Shown: positions 38,090 to 47,871 of the stretch, piece by piece
Layout of the letters: each line of letters opens with the position of its first letter
How positions within the stretch are numbered: the stretch's first letter is position 1
Source: Coprococcus comes ATCC 27758
GTDB taxonomy: Bacteria > Bacillota > Clostridia > Lachnospirales > Lachnospiraceae
Assembly: GCF_025149785.1 (NCBI RefSeq)
Contig: NZ_CP102277.1
Location: 2,232,001 to 2,296,000 of the forward strand
Direction: 5' to 3'
DNA length: 64,000 nucleotides
Notes under the pieces: model-generated
The model's input: the letters and a program-made list of their open reading frames with translations, nothing else
Databases searched by the model: none
Told to the model about the DNA's origin: nothing
Made by a program: the position numbers and the translations under genes

Positions 38090-39025
38090 CTATTTCTTAC
38101 CTTTTGCAACTCGGATTCTCGGATCGACGATTCCATACAGAATGTCTACTACAATCAGCGAGCCAACGAACAAAATAGCAAAGAAAATTGTAAGACCGAT
38201 TACCATCGTATAATCATTATCCGAAACTGCTTTTACATAGTAGAATCCAAGTCCCGGAATCGCAAACATACGTTCAAGGATGAATGATCCTGCAAAAATT
38301 CCTGCCAGAGAAGGTCCGATCATAGTAATGATAGGAAGCATTGCATTTCTCAAAACATGTTTCCGTACAACTCTCTTCTTTGTACATCCCTTTGCTTTTG
38401 CTGTAATAATATAATCTTCTCCGATAACAGATAAGGTACTGCTTCTCATATATTTTGTATAAGATGCGATACCGCCGATCGCATATGCGGCAACCGGAAG
38501 AATATAATGTTTCATTTGTCCCCAGCCGAATACCGGCACCAGTTTCCACTTAAATGCCAGAAAATACTGCAATACAGATGCAAATACGAAACTAGGAACA
38601 CAAATAGCTAATACAACGAGTACCCTTATGACATGATCCACCGGTTTTCCCCTGTTAAGAGCCGCTACCATTCCAAGACATATACCAATCGTTGTCTGGA
38701 AGAGTAGTCCCAACAAACCTATCTTCGCTGATACCAGCGTATTGTTTTTAATAATGTCATTTGCTGACTGACCGGTATAAATAATAGATTCTCCGAAGTC
38801 TCCTGTTGTAAGAAGATTCTTCATATAAGTTGTATACCGTTTTACTACCGGCTGATCGAGTCCGTATTTCTCACGGATAATCTGCTGTGCCTGTTCAGGC
38901 ATCTGACCAACCTTCGCAGCGATCGGATCTCCGGGAGCACCTGCTACCAAGAAAAATGTCGCTGTCGTAATCAAGAACAATGTCAAAACAGCATATGCCA
39001 GCCTTTTCCCAATAAATTTAACCAT
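38090..39025 (-). CDS. oppB: Peptide ABC transporter permease OppB
   Basis: 311 residues from the ATG at 39025; AAGGAA is eight bases upstream and MVKFIGKRLAYAVLTL is the family N-terminus. A longer frame to 39082 overlaps gntR and is rejected. Six membrane helices of the DppB type; EAA-like loop YIITAKAKGCTKKRVVRKHVLRN. It starts four bases after the gntR stop. Confidence 0.93.
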   Translation of the reverse strand: MVKFIGKRLAYAVLTLFLITTATFFLVAGAPGDPIAAKVGQMPEQAQQIIREKYGLDQPVVKRYTTYMKNLLTTGDFGESIIYTGQSANDIIKNNTLVSAKIGLLGLLFQTTIGICLGMVAALNRGKPVDHVIRVLVVLAICVPSFVFASVLQYFLAFKWKLVPVFGWGQMKHYILPVAAYAIGGIASYTKYMRSSTLSVIGEDYIITAKAKGCTKKRVVRKHVLRNAMLPIITMIGPSLAGIFAGSFILERMFAIPGLGFYYVKAVSDNDYTMVIGLTIFFAILFVGSLIVVDILYGIVDPRIRVAKGKK

Positions 39026-39029
39026 ACCT

Positions 39030-39692
39030 TCAGTTCCTTTCTCCTTTTTTCTTTTGATTTTCATACAGAACATGCGGGACAACCATGTAGTGTAATTCTA
39101 TCTCTTTACAGATATCTTCGACTGTCCCTTTATGAAACAGATCCAAAATTCTCTGATGATTGATGTGGACCACATCAAATGGTACCAGAGTTTTTGTATC
39201 CATCGTATAATATGCCGCCGTATTCCCTCCTTCCAGTATTTTCCAGATTCTATGAAGTTTTTCACTGTGTGCGGTCTTCACAATACATTCATGGAACTGT
39301 TCATCGAATTTTATAACATCATACAGATTTTTCTGATTGGCCGCTTTCTCCATGGAAAGGACAAGCTTCTGCATCTCTTCATCCTGTTCTTTGCTGATCT
39401 CTCCCCCGCACATCTGCACTGCCAGTTTCTCAAGCGTAGACTGGATCAGGTATGTTTCCTGCATCTCTTCATAAGTCATCGTCTTTACTACGCAGCCTTT
39501 CTGCGCTTCATATACAACCAACCCTTCTTCTTCAATCTGCCTGAGAGCTTCTCTTAAGGGACCTCTGCTGACTTTCAGCTCTTCTGCTACTTTTGCCTCT
39601 ATAATTCGTTCTCCCGGTTTGATCTCTCCTGATAAAATCTTATGTCTTAAAATTTCAACTACTTGCTCTCTTAATGTTTTACGTATTATCAT
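39030..39692 (-). CDS. GntR family regulator, FadR/FCD subgroup
   Basis: 220 residues. Winged helix DNA-binding domain at about 5-72 (LREQVVEILRHKILSGEIKPGERIIEAKVAEELKVSRGPLREALRQIEEEG) and an all-helical FCD ligand domain with a metal/acid-binding set (D in FDEQFHE, H in INHQR, H in ELHYM). First gene of the opp-amidohydrolase operon, so it likely autoregulates and responds to the transported or hydrolysed compound. Its promoter lies in a large palindrome (39771-39806). Confidence 0.92.
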   Translation of the reverse strand: MIIRKTLREQVVEILRHKILSGEIKPGERIIEAKVAEELKVSRGPLREALRQIEEEGLVVYEAQKGCVVKTMTYEEMQETYLIQSTLEKLAVQMCGGEISKEQDEEMQKLVLSMEKAANQKNLYDVIKFDEQFHECIVKTAHSEKLHRIWKILEGGNTAAYYTMDTKTLVPFDVVHINHQRILDLFHKGTVEDICKEIELHYMVVPHVLYENQKKKGERN

Positions 39693-39754
39693 TTTGTCTT
39701 CCTTTTCACAATTTTTTAGAGTTCATAGGCTTATTTAATAATGTTACTACGATA

Positions 39755-39806
39755 AGTCTACATCATTTTGTGCAGAATGTCAAATGTAAACATTTGTTAT
39801 TCTGCA
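39755..39806 (-). promoter_or_regulatory. gntR operon promoter inside a 36-bp palindrome
   Basis: On the - strand TTGACA (complement 39778-39783), N17, TAGACT (complement 39755-39760). The palindrome 39771-39806 has 17-base arms with 15 matches around a 2-base centre; the -35 box is inside one arm. It is the likely operator of the GntR protein. Confidence 0.75.
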
Positions 39807-39821
39807 TTTTCTTCTATAAAA

Positions 39822-39875
39822 AACAAAAATCTTGCAAGAATGTTAAATATTTCTCACAAGATTTTTGTTTTTTTA
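39822..39875. terminator. Terminator after glk
   Basis: Arms AACAAAAATCTTG (39822-39834) and CAAGATTTTTGTT (39857-39869), loop 22, T-runs on both strands. Confidence 0.75.
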
Positions 39876-39888
39876 TAATATCTTTCAC

Positions 39889-40827
39889 TTATTTCAGTAC
39901 CAGTTTTGCTGCTCCGCAGATTCCTGCATCATTTGCAAGTTCTGCGAGTGCAAATTCTGTATCTTTGTCTGCAAAGAATGCCATTTCTTTAAATGGACCT
40001 TTGATGTAATCCAGCAGAACCTCTCCGGCTTTTGATACCCCTCCGCCGATTACGATAACCGCCGGATCACAGGCAGCTGCAAGGTTCGCCAGCGCATGTC
40101 CCAGATACTTTCCAAATTCAGTTGCGATTTCGATTGCAACTTCGTCTCCGGCTTTCACTGCATCAAACACTTCTTTCGCAGACATCTCTGCCACATTTCT
40201 GAGGGTACTTGGTTTCTCATCTTTTGCAAGACGCATATTGGCAAGTCTTGTGATTCCTGTTGCAGAAGCATACTGTTCCAGACAGCCTTTCTTTCCACAT
40301 CCACAGGTTTCTGTCTCCTGGTAGTTTACACACAAATGACCGATCTCTCCGCCAGCACCGTGTGCCCCTACAAGGCACTTTCCATCCACGATGATTCCAC
40401 CGCCAACACCGGTTCCAAGGGTAACCATAATAACATTCTTGTGGCCTTTTCCGCCACCTTTCCACATCTCACCAAGCGCAGCTACATTTGCATCATTCCC
40501 CGGAATCACTTTCATTCCGTCAAGAAGCTCTTCCAGTTCACGTGTCACTTCTTTGTATCCCCATCCGAGATTTGCTGTATTCTGAACAATTCCATCCTCG
40601 GTTACCGGTGCCGGAAGCCCCATTCCAAGTCCGATGATCTGTTCCTTCACCAGTTTCTTTTCTGCCATCTTTGCTTTCACTGCCTGCGCAATATCCGGGA
40701 GGATTGCTTCTCCCTGGTTCTCAGTACGTGTCTTGATCTCCCATTTGTCAAGAAGCTCTCCGTCTTCCTGAAAAAGTCCCATCTTTACTGTCGTTCCGCC
40801 TATATCGATACCAAAACAATATTTCAT
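39889..40827 (-). CDS. glk: ROK family glucokinase
   Basis: 312 residues. Phosphorylates glucose in the cytosol. ATP-binding DIGGTTVKMG (8-17), sugar-binding GNDANVAALGE, ROK zinc motif CGCGKKGCLEQYAS with H in GHLCVN. Ends with a terminator. It is 14 bases after hprK, an association fitting carbon catabolite control. Confidence 0.93.
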   Translation of the reverse strand: MKYCFGIDIGGTTVKMGLFQEDGELLDKWEIKTRTENQGEAILPDIAQAVKAKMAEKKLVKEQIIGLGMGLPAPVTEDGIVQNTANLGWGYKEVTRELEELLDGMKVIPGNDANVAALGEMWKGGGKGHKNVIMVTLGTGVGGGIIVDGKCLVGAHGAGGEIGHLCVNYQETETCGCGKKGCLEQYASATGITRLANMRLAKDEKPSTLRNVAEMSAKEVFDAVKAGDEVAIEIATEFGKYLGHALANLAAACDPAVIVIGGGVSKAGEVLLDYIKGPFKEMAFFADKDTEFALAELANDAGICGAAKLVLK

Positions 40828-40841
40828 CTGTCTCCTGCTCC

Positions 40842-41765
40842 TTACATATTCTTTTTTAGATTTTCTTGTACTCGGCGGTACAGCTCCTGCGCTGCGTTAT
40901 AGCCCATTTGTTTCTGTCTGTGGTTGACTGCCGCTGATTCTACGATAATGGCAACATTACGTCCCGGGCGGATTGGAATACTGTGACATACAACCTTATT
41001 ACCAAGAAATTCTGTATACTCCTCAGTAAGTCCAAGCCTGTCGTACTCGCGATCCTTGTTCCAGTCCTCAAGCGTAATGACGAGATCAATATTTTGTGTC
41101 TCTCTTACACTCTGCACACCAAACAGCGTCTTTACGTCAATGATACCAATTCCGCGAAGTTCAATAAAATGGCGGGTAATATCCGGTGCTGTACCAACAA
41201 GAGTATCATCACTGACCTTCCGGATCTCCACCACGTCATCTGTTACCAGACGATGACCTCGCTTGATCAGCTCCAGTGCCGCCTCACTTTTACCGATACC
41301 GCTGTCTCCCATGATCAGAACACCGACTCCATAACAGTCCACCAGTACCCCGTGAATTGAAATACACGGTGCCAGTTCCACTTTCATCCAGCGGATCAGT
41401 TCTGCTGAAAAGGAAGAAGTCTGTTTATCCGTAATAAATACCGGAATATTGTTCTTCACTGCTTTCTCCAGAAATTCCGGATCCGGCTGCAGATTTCTGC
41501 AGAAAATAAAGCATGGAATCCCATACTCAAGCAGTGTATCATATATTTTCATCTTATGCTCATATTCCAGTGTCTGCAGATAAGTGTACTCTACATATCC
41601 GATAAGCTGAATCCGTTCGCAATCAAAATGATCAAAAAATCCGGCGAGCTGAAGTGCCGGACGGTTAATATCCGGAATTTTTACTTCCCGCTGTGTCATA
41701 TCGACATCCGGAGTAAGATTTCTAAGTTCCATCTTCTCTACGATTTTTGTTAATGTAACTCCCAT
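40842..41765 (-). CDS. hprK: HPr kinase/phosphorylase
   Basis: 307 residues. Phosphorylates HPr at Ser46 to trigger CcpA-dependent carbon catabolite repression, and can reverse it. N-terminal domain (1-130), P-loop GDSGIGKS, the family LRGIGIIDVKTLFGVQSVR signature and the C-terminal RPGRNVAIIVESAAVNHRQKQMGYNAA. AAGGAGA before the ATG. Lies between uvrC and glk, with 14-base gaps on both sides. Confidence 0.95.
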   Translation of the reverse strand: MGVTLTKIVEKMELRNLTPDVDMTQREVKIPDINRPALQLAGFFDHFDCERIQLIGYVEYTYLQTLEYEHKMKIYDTLLEYGIPCFIFCRNLQPDPEFLEKAVKNNIPVFITDKQTSSFSAELIRWMKVELAPCISIHGVLVDCYGVGVLIMGDSGIGKSEAALELIKRGHRLVTDDVVEIRKVSDDTLVGTAPDITRHFIELRGIGIIDVKTLFGVQSVRETQNIDLVITLEDWNKDREYDRLGLTEEYTEFLGNKVVCHSIPIRPGRNVAIIVESAAVNHRQKQMGYNAAQELYRRVQENLKKNM

Positions 41766-41779
41766 AGTCCTGTCTCCTT

Positions 41780-43675
41780 TTATTGTTCTTCCATCAGAGT
41801 AGCTTCTGTATCTTCCTTTTCGCTTCCCCTGAAAAAATTATACACGTTTTTTGCCGATTTTTCATCCATTGATGGAATTTTTTTCAAATCTTCCACCTCT
41901 GCATTCTTAATCTCATCCAGGCTGGCAAATGTCCGCATCAGTGCTTTCCTTCTCGCAGGTCCGATTCCCGGAATATCATCCAGGATCGAATGCACTTGTC
42001 CCTGACTACGCAGTTTCCGGTGAAATTCTATAGCAAATCTGTGCGCCTCATCCTGCACTCTTGTGATCAGTCGAAACCCTTCGGAATTGTGGTCGATCGG
42101 AATCTCGATATTCTGATAGTAGAGTCCTCTCGTCCGATGATGGTCATCTTTGACCATACCGCATACCGGAATGGATATATGAAGTTCATCCAGTACTTCC
42201 AGTGCTATATTAACCTGTCCTTTTCCACCATCCATCATGATCAGATCCGGAAAAACATTAAAACTTCCCAGCTCTTTCCCGCTTTTCTGTTCCTCCAGAC
42301 CATGTCGGAATCTTCTGGTGAGGACCTCACGCATACTTGCATAATCATCTGCCCCCTGCACACCCTTGATGTGGAACTTACGATAATCGTTTCGTTTCGG
42401 TTTGCCCCTCTCATAAACGATCATCGACCCTACCGAGGCAAATCCATTGGTATTGGAAATATCATACGCCTCCATACGCACCAGGTTATTAAGACCAAGC
42501 AACTTTTCTATTTCTTTTACTGCACCGATCGTTCTTCCTTCTTCACGCTTGATACGCTCCTTATCTTTTTCCAGTACCATCTTTGCATTTTTCGCCGCAA
42601 GCTCAACAAGCTTTTCTTTTTCCCCTTTTTTCGGGATACGGAAATGAACCTTATGCCCACGTTTTTCTCCAAGCCATGCTTCCAGGATCTCCCGCTCTTC
42701 CGGTTCCACCGGAAGCATCAGTTCGCCCGGAATATATGGCGTTCCGGCATAAAACTGCTTGATAAAGCTGGAGAGGATCTCTGCATTTTCATCTCCCTGG
42801 GCAATCCGCAGATAAAAATGATCTCTGCCGATCAGACGACCATTGCGGATAAAGAATACCTGTACCACCGCATCCTCATGCTCTCTTGCAAGAGCCACAA
42901 TATCCCGGTCCTCGCCCCCTGTATCGGTAATCTTCTGCTTCTGTGCAATCTGCTTCACGCTGTGCAGAAGCTCCCGGTATTCAATTGCTTTCTCAAATTC
43001 CAGATCATCCGATGCCTCCTGCATCTTTTTCTCCAGATCCTTTAAGATTTTATCATAATTTCCTCCCAGGAATTTGAGTACTTCATCAACCGACTCTCTG
43101 TATTTTTCCTGCGAAATATACCCCTGACACGGTGCATCGCACTGCTTGATATGATGATAGAGACAGCATCTTTCTTTCCCGATATCGCGCGGAAGGATGC
43201 GGTTACAGCTACGCAGACGGTAAAGCTTCCGGATCAGTTCGATCGTATCTTTTACCGCCGTCACACTGGTATAAGGGCCGAAATACTTTGACTTGTCCTT
43301 CTTCATCTGCCTTGCCATCATAATCCTTGGATATGCTTCGCCGGTTGTCACTTTGATAAATGGATAACTCTTATCATCCATCAGCATCGTATTGTACTTT
43401 GGCCGGTGTTCCTTGATCAGATTGCATTCCAGAACCAGTGCTTCCAGTTCCGAATCCGTCACGATATACTCAAACCGGGTGATATGCGTCACCATCTGGT
43501 CTATCTTGGCCCCCCTGTTCCTGCTCGGCTGAAAATACTGTCTGACACGGTTCTTCAGGCTGATCGCCTTTCCAACATAAATGATCTCGTCCTTTTCCCC
43601 ATGCATCAGATAGACTCCCGGTTTCCCAGGAAGTTTTTTAAGTTCGTCTTCTATAATAAATGTCTGATTTTCCAT
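41780..43675 (-). CDS. uvrC: Excinuclease ABC subunit C
   Basis: 631 residues from the ATG at 43675 ([24 protein letters not shown]). GIY-YIG nuclease at the N-terminus (GVYLM...IIYVGKA), UVR motif ([15 protein letters not shown]), RNase H-like 5'-incision domain with MEAYDISN and the C-terminal helix-hairpin-helix pair. It cuts damaged DNA on both sides. The start lies six bases after a TATAAT box; an in-frame GTG at 43681 has AAGG six bases upstream and is an alternative start. First gene of uvrC-hprK-glk. Confidence 0.95.
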   Translation of the reverse strand: MENQTFIIEDELKKLPGKPGVYLMHGEKDEIIYVGKAISLKNRVRQYFQPSRNRGAKIDQMVTHITRFEYIVTDSELEALVLECNLIKEHRPKYNTMLMDDKSYPFIKVTTGEAYPRIMMARQMKKDKSKYFGPYTSVTAVKDTIELIRKLYRLRSCNRILPRDIGKERCCLYHHIKQCDAPCQGYISQEKYRESVDEVLKFLGGNYDKILKDLEKKMQEASDDLEFEKAIEYRELLHSVKQIAQKQKITDTGGEDRDIVALAREHEDAVVQVFFIRNGRLIGRDHFYLRIAQGDENAEILSSFIKQFYAGTPYIPGELMLPVEPEEREILEAWLGEKRGHKVHFRIPKKGEKEKLVELAAKNAKMVLEKDKERIKREEGRTIGAVKEIEKLLGLNNLVRMEAYDISNTNGFASVGSMIVYERGKPKRNDYRKFHIKGVQGADDYASMREVLTRRFRHGLEEQKSGKELGSFNVFPDLIMMDGGKGQVNIALEVLDELHISIPVCGMVKDDHHRTRGLYYQNIEIPIDHNSEGFRLITRVQDEAHRFAIEFHRKLRSQGQVHSILDDIPGIGPARRKALMRTFASLDEIKNAEVEDLKKIPSMDEKSAKNVYNFFRGSEKEDTEATLMEEQ

Positions 43676-43681
43676 AGTCAC

Positions 43682-43711
43682 ATTATACCTTGCTTCCTGC
43701 AGACAATACAA
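43682..43711 (-). promoter_or_regulatory. Promoter abutting the uvrC start codon
   Basis: On the - strand TTGTAT-N18-TATAAT (complements 43706-43711 and 43682-43687). The ATG follows six bases after the -10, where +1 would normally lie. Confidence 0.5.
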
Positions 43712-43734
43712 GTCATTCTTTCAAAAGAATCTAC

Positions 43735-43774
43735 AGAAAAAAGAGGCTTCAGAACCTATTGTTCTGAAACCTCT
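43735..43774 (-). terminator. Terminator after ftsH
   Basis: Arms 43742-43755 and 43761-43774 with one mismatch, loop five, T6 on the - strand. Confidence 0.8.
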
Positions 43775-43794
43775 GCATCTTCTGTTATTTTAGA

Positions 43795-45942
43795 CTAGTC
43801 ACGCTTCTGCGGAAGGATGAATCCGTCTTCATCTCTTTCTGCTTTCTTCTGCGTTTCTTTCTCTTCCTGCTGTGCTGCTTCGGTATCTGCCTCTTTCTTC
43901 GGCATCTCGATCGTCTGCTCTTTTACAGGATTCTCTTCTTTCTTTTCTTCCGGTTCCGGAATTCCTTCACATCTGCGGTAAATCTTCATGAATTCTTTTC
44001 CGGTGATCGTCTCTTTCTCAATCAGGAATCCAGCGATCTGATCCATCGTTTCACGATGCTCGGAAAGCATTCTCTTCGCTTCTGCATATGCTCCCTTCAG
44101 CATCTTCATAACTTCCTGATCGATTTCTGCCGCGGTTGCCTCTCCGCAGTTCATAACAGCTCTTCCGTCCAGATAACGGTTCTGGATAGATTCCAGTCCG
44201 ATAAGTCCGAATTTTTCAGACATACCATACTGTGTTACCATCGCTCTTGCGATCTTGGTTGCCTGCTCAATATCGTTCGATGCTCCGGTTGTAACTGTGT
44301 CAAACACCAGTTCCTCTGCTGCACGTCCTGCAAGGGCTGTCACCAGCATTGCTTCCAGCTCAGCCTTGGTATTCAGGAACTTCTCTTCCTCCGGTGTCTG
44401 CATCACATAACCGAGTGCACCCATGGTTCTCGGAACGATTGTAATCTTCTGTACCGGTTCTGCGTCCTTCTGAAGGGCAGTTACCAGTGCATGACCGACT
44501 TCATGGTATGATACGATACGGCGTTCTTTCTGACTCATGATACGGTCTTTCTTCTCTTTACCCACAAGAACGACCTCAACAGCCTCAAAAAGGTCTGCCT
44601 GGGATACAACATTTCTTCCTTTTTTTACTGCATTGATCGCAGCCTCGTTGATCATATTGGCAAGATCAGAACCGACTGCCCCGGAAGTTGCAAGTGCAAT
44701 CTCTTCCAAATTGACTGTCTCATCCATCTTAACATCTTTGGCATGTACTTTCAGGACATCAATACGTCCCTTGAGATCTGGCTTATCTACGATGATACGC
44801 CTGTCAAATCTTCCCGGACGGAGAAGCGCCGGATCCAGGATCTCCGGACGGTTCGTTGCCGCAAGAAGCAGAAGACCTTTATTACTGTCAAATCCATCCA
44901 TCTCTGCAAGGAGCTGATTCAGTGTCTGTTCTCTTTCATCATTGCCACCAAGCTGTGAATCTCTGCTTTTTCCGATTGCATCGATCTCATCGATAAAAAT
45001 AATACACGGCGCCATCTGCTGTGCCTGCTTAAAGAGGTCACGTACTCTTGACGCTCCGACACCGACATACATCTCAACAAATGCAGAACCTGAAAGAGAG
45101 AAGAACGGTACTTTTGCTTCTCCGGCAACTGCTTTTGCAAGAAGTGTCTTACCGGTTCCGGGAGGGCCTACAAGAAGTGCTCCCTTCGGAAGCTTCGCTC
45201 CGATTCCGGTGTATTTGCCAGGGTTATGCAGGAAATCGACTACTTCCTGCAGGGATTCTTTTGCTTCATCCTGACCGGCTACATCCTTAAATGTGACTCC
45301 GGTAGATTTTTCCACATACATCTTGGCATTGCTCTTGCCAACGCCCATCATGCCGCCACCCTTTGTCATACGGCGCATCAGCATCACGCCCAGACCGATC
45401 ATGATCACAAGCGGAACAATGTTGACCAGAAGATTCATCACCATATAAGATGTAGAATCCGGTATCTTCTGTTCATACTCAACACCTGCTTTATACAGTC
45501 TGTCCGAAAGGGTATCATCCTTCACAATACCGGTATAATACTGCTTCCTTGTCACATTACTGAACAGACCTGTACTGTCATCGCTGCTGTCCTTACTGCT
45601 GCTGTCGTTGTTATCTGCTACAGAACCTTCGACCACATCGCTCTCAGAAGCGCCTTTTTTCTTGCTGTTCTTCATCTCAGCTTCTGTCTTCGCTGTGATC
45701 ACAATCTTGTCATCCTCGATCACAACTTTCTTAACTTCCCCGGAATCTACCATGTTCAGGAACTGATCATAGGTAATCTCCCGGGCATCTGTGTCTTCCC
45801 GGAACTGATACAGCGCAAATACGATAAACGAGATCAGCATAACGGTAAATAATATAATATTCCATCTTTGGCGGTTATTTTTATTATTCGGGTTATTATT
45901 TCCCGGAAGGTTTTGCTTATTTCTATTATTCTGGTTATCCAT
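43795..45942 (-). CDS. ftsH: ATP-dependent zinc metalloprotease FtsH
   Basis: 715 residues. Membrane-bound protease degrading membrane and cytosolic proteins. Two membrane helices (about 28-46 and 165-188) flank an external domain with an acidic/serine-rich insert (about 90-128, including [14 protein letters not shown]). AAA+ Walker A GPPGTGKT (259-266), Walker [12 protein letters not shown], and the zinc site HEVGH (480-484). The last 50 residues are charged and Q/E/K-rich. A GGAGG site lies before the ATG. Confidence 0.97.
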   Translation of the reverse strand: MDNQNNRNKQNLPGNNNPNNKNNRQRWNIILFTVMLISFIVFALYQFREDTDAREITYDQFLNMVDSGEVKKVVIEDDKIVITAKTEAEMKNSKKKGASESDVVEGSVADNNDSSSKDSSDDSTGLFSNVTRKQYYTGIVKDDTLSDRLYKAGVEYEQKIPDSTSYMVMNLLVNIVPLVIMIGLGVMLMRRMTKGGGMMGVGKSNAKMYVEKSTGVTFKDVAGQDEAKESLQEVVDFLHNPGKYTGIGAKLPKGALLVGPPGTGKTLLAKAVAGEAKVPFFSLSGSAFVEMYVGVGASRVRDLFKQAQQMAPCIIFIDEIDAIGKSRDSQLGGNDEREQTLNQLLAEMDGFDSNKGLLLLAATNRPEILDPALLRPGRFDRRIIVDKPDLKGRIDVLKVHAKDVKMDETVNLEEIALATSGAVGSDLANMINEAAINAVKKGRNVVSQADLFEAVEVVLVGKEKKDRIMSQKERRIVSYHEVGHALVTALQKDAEPVQKITIVPRTMGALGYVMQTPEEEKFLNTKAELEAMLVTALAGRAAEELVFDTVTTGASNDIEQATKIARAMVTQYGMSEKFGLIGLESIQNRYLDGRAVMNCGEATAAEIDQEVMKMLKGAYAEAKRMLSEHRETMDQIAGFLIEKETITGKEFMKIYRRCEGIPEPEEKKEENPVKEQTIEMPKKEADTEAAQQEEKETQKKAERDEDGFILPQKRD

Positions 45943-45969
45943 ACCTACCTCCTAAGTGTCGTCCTCTCT

Positions 45970-45998
45970 ATTATAAGTAGGCGTTTTTTAGAAATCAA
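45970..45998 (-). promoter_or_regulatory. Promoter of ftsH
   Basis: On the - strand TTGATT-N17-TATAAT (complements 45993-45998 and 45970-45975). Confidence 0.65.
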
Positions 45999-46017
45999 TG
46001 AAAAATTTATGAAAAGA

Positions 46018-46047
46018 TTGTAAAAAAGTCATATTTTATAGTATACT
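46018..46047 (+). promoter_or_regulatory. Promoter of the UPF0371 gene
   Basis: TTGTAA (46018-46023), 18-base spacer, TATACT (46042-46047); divergent from ftsH. Confidence 0.6.
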
Positions 46048-46101
46048 AGGTTTGAATTGCTTCTATGAAAGTAAAATTATGGACAAAAAGGATGGAACTT
46101 T

Positions 46102-47580
46102 ATGAAAATTGGGTTTGATAATGAAAAATACCTGCAAATGCAGTCTTCTCACATTCGTGAGCGAATCAATCAGTTTGACAACAAACTGTATCTCGAATTC
46201 GGTGGAAAGCTTTTCGATGACTATCATGCTTCCCGCGTGCTTCCGGGATTTCAGCCGGACAGCAAATTACATTTACTAAAAGAATTATCGGATACCGCAG
46301 AGATTGTGATCGTTATCAGTGCAGCCGATATTGAAGCCAACAAAATCCGCGGTGACCTCGGGATCACTTATGACACTGACGTTCTCCGCCTGAAAGACGA
46401 ATTTGAAGCCAATGGTCTCTTTGTCGGAAGTGTTGTTATCACACAGTACTCCGGACAGAACAGTGCCGATCTTTTCAAAGGACGTCTGGAAAAGCTTGGC
46501 ATTAAAGTTTATATCCATTATGTAATAGAAGGTTATCCTTCCAACATCCCGCTGATCGTAAGTGACGAAGGATACGGAAGGAACGAATATATTGAGACAA
46601 GCAGACCTCTGGTTGTCATCACCGCACCTGGACCTGGAAGTGGAAAGATGGCTACCTGCCTTTCCCAACTCTATCATGAGCACAAGCGCGGAGTCCGTGC
46701 AGGATATGCCAAATTCGAAACCTTCCCGATCTGGAATATCCCGTTAAAGCATCCGGTCAACTTAGCATATGAAGCAGCTACTGCTGACCTTAACGATGTA
46801 AATATGATCGACCCGTTCCATCTGGAAGCTTACGGTGTTACTACCGTCAACTACAACCGTGACGTAGAGATCTTCCCTGTACTGAGTGCAATTTTTGAGC
46901 GCATTTACGGAGAAAATCCATACAAATCACCAACAGACATGGGTGTTAACATGGCTGGTAACTGCATCTGTGACGATGAAGTCTGCAAAGAAGCTTCCCG
47001 TCAGGAGATCATTCGCCGCTACTACCGCACCATGGACCGTTTCCTTTCCGGTGAATGCCCGAAGGAAGAGACTTATAAGGTCGAGCTTCTGATGAATCAG
47101 GCAGGAGTTACCGTACATGACCGTAAGGTTGTTGATGCCGCTCTTGCACGCGCTGAAGAAACCGGTGCACCGGCTGCCGCTCTGGAGCTTCCGGACGGAC
47201 GCATCGTAACAGGAAAAACCTCTGATCTGCTTGGCGCATCTGCTGCCCTGATCCTGAACGCCTTAAAAGAACTCGCCGGAATCGATCATGATATGCACCT
47301 GATCTCACCGACTGCCCTGGAACCGATCCAGAAAGTTAAAACCGAATTCCTTGGAAGCAAAAACCCAAGACTTCACATCGATGAAGCTCTGATTGCACTT
47401 TCTATCAGTGCCTCTTCCAATCCGGTTGCTGAACAGGCACTCAGACAAGTCCCGAATTTAAAAGGCTGCCAGGCTCATGTATCCGTTATGCTTGCGAATG
47501 TAGATATCCGTCTGTTCCAGAAGTTATCCATCCAGGTTACATCTGAACCGAGATACGAGAAAAAACCGATCTATCAGTAG
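46102..47580 (+). CDS. UPF0371 (DUF1846) protein
   Basis: 492 residues, the family length. Opening MKIGFDNEKYLQMQSSHIRERINQFDNKLYLEFGGKLFDDYHASRVLPGF is the family signature; it also has the ITAPGPGSGKMATCLSQLYHE segment, a P-loop-like turn (GPGSGK), which suggests nucleotide or phosphate binding. Function is not known; it is soluble. AAGGATGG site at 46088-46095 precedes the ATG. Single gene. Confidence 0.9.
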   Translation: MKIGFDNEKYLQMQSSHIRERINQFDNKLYLEFGGKLFDDYHASRVLPGFQPDSKLHLLKELSDTAEIVIVISAADIEANKIRGDLGITYDTDVLRLKDEFEANGLFVGSVVITQYSGQNSADLFKGRLEKLGIKVYIHYVIEGYPSNIPLIVSDEGYGRNEYIETSRPLVVITAPGPGSGKMATCLSQLYHEHKRGVRAGYAKFETFPIWNIPLKHPVNLAYEAATADLNDVNMIDPFHLEAYGVTTVNYNRDVEIFPVLSAIFERIYGENPYKSPTDMGVNMAGNCICDDEVCKEASRQEIIRRYYRTMDRFLSGECPKEETYKVELLMNQAGVTVHDRKVVDAALARAEETGAPAAALELPDGRIVTGKTSDLLGASAALILNALKELAGIDHDMHLISPTALEPIQKVKTEFLGSKNPRLHIDEALIALSISASSNPVAEQALRQVPNLKGCQAHVSVMLANVDIRLFQKLSIQVTSEPRYEKKPIYQ

Positions 47581-47603
47581 ACAAATATTATATTTTTGAT
47601 TTT

Positions 47604-47658
47604 TATACACCCATTTCAAAAAAAATTGTTGTATTTTTTTCTGGAATGGGTGTATACT
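47604..47658 (+). promoter_or_regulatory. pyrG promoter region with dyad
   Basis: TTGTAT (47629-47634)-N18-TATACT (47653-47658). A 12-base inverted repeat TATACACCCATT (47604-47615) / AATGGGTGTATA (47645-47656) encloses the -35 and overlaps the -10; it could be a weak terminator for the gene before or an operator. Confidence 0.5.
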
Positions 47659-47714
47659 TTTAAAGTATTTTATAGGGGAATTGATTTCAAGGGGAAATCA
47701 AAGTAGCGAGGGAG

Positions 47715-47745
47715 CCACATAAATTTGTTTTTATGGGGTTTTTTT
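47715..47745 (+). terminator. Attenuator-like terminator in the pyrG leader
   Basis: Stem CCACATAAA (47715-47723) with TTTATGGGG (47730-47738), one mismatch, then TTTTTTT. It lies between the promoter and pyrG, and a smaller hairpin (TTGATTTC / GAAATCAA, 47681-47700) lies upstream. Premature termination control of pyrG is inferred. Confidence 0.6.
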
Positions 47746-47871
47746 CTATTTTTATCCGTCAGAAGGTTATATCGGACTTTTCTGATGAATAGAAATCGCA
47801 TTCTATCTTATTTTTTACAGAACACAATGAGTAGTAGACAAAAAAAATACCATAAGGAGGGAACTGGAACT

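Noticed and set aside
47725-47871. Hydrophobic N-terminal extension of pyrG
   Set aside because: AAGGAGG at 47854 fixes the start at 47872, and the region contains the leader terminator.
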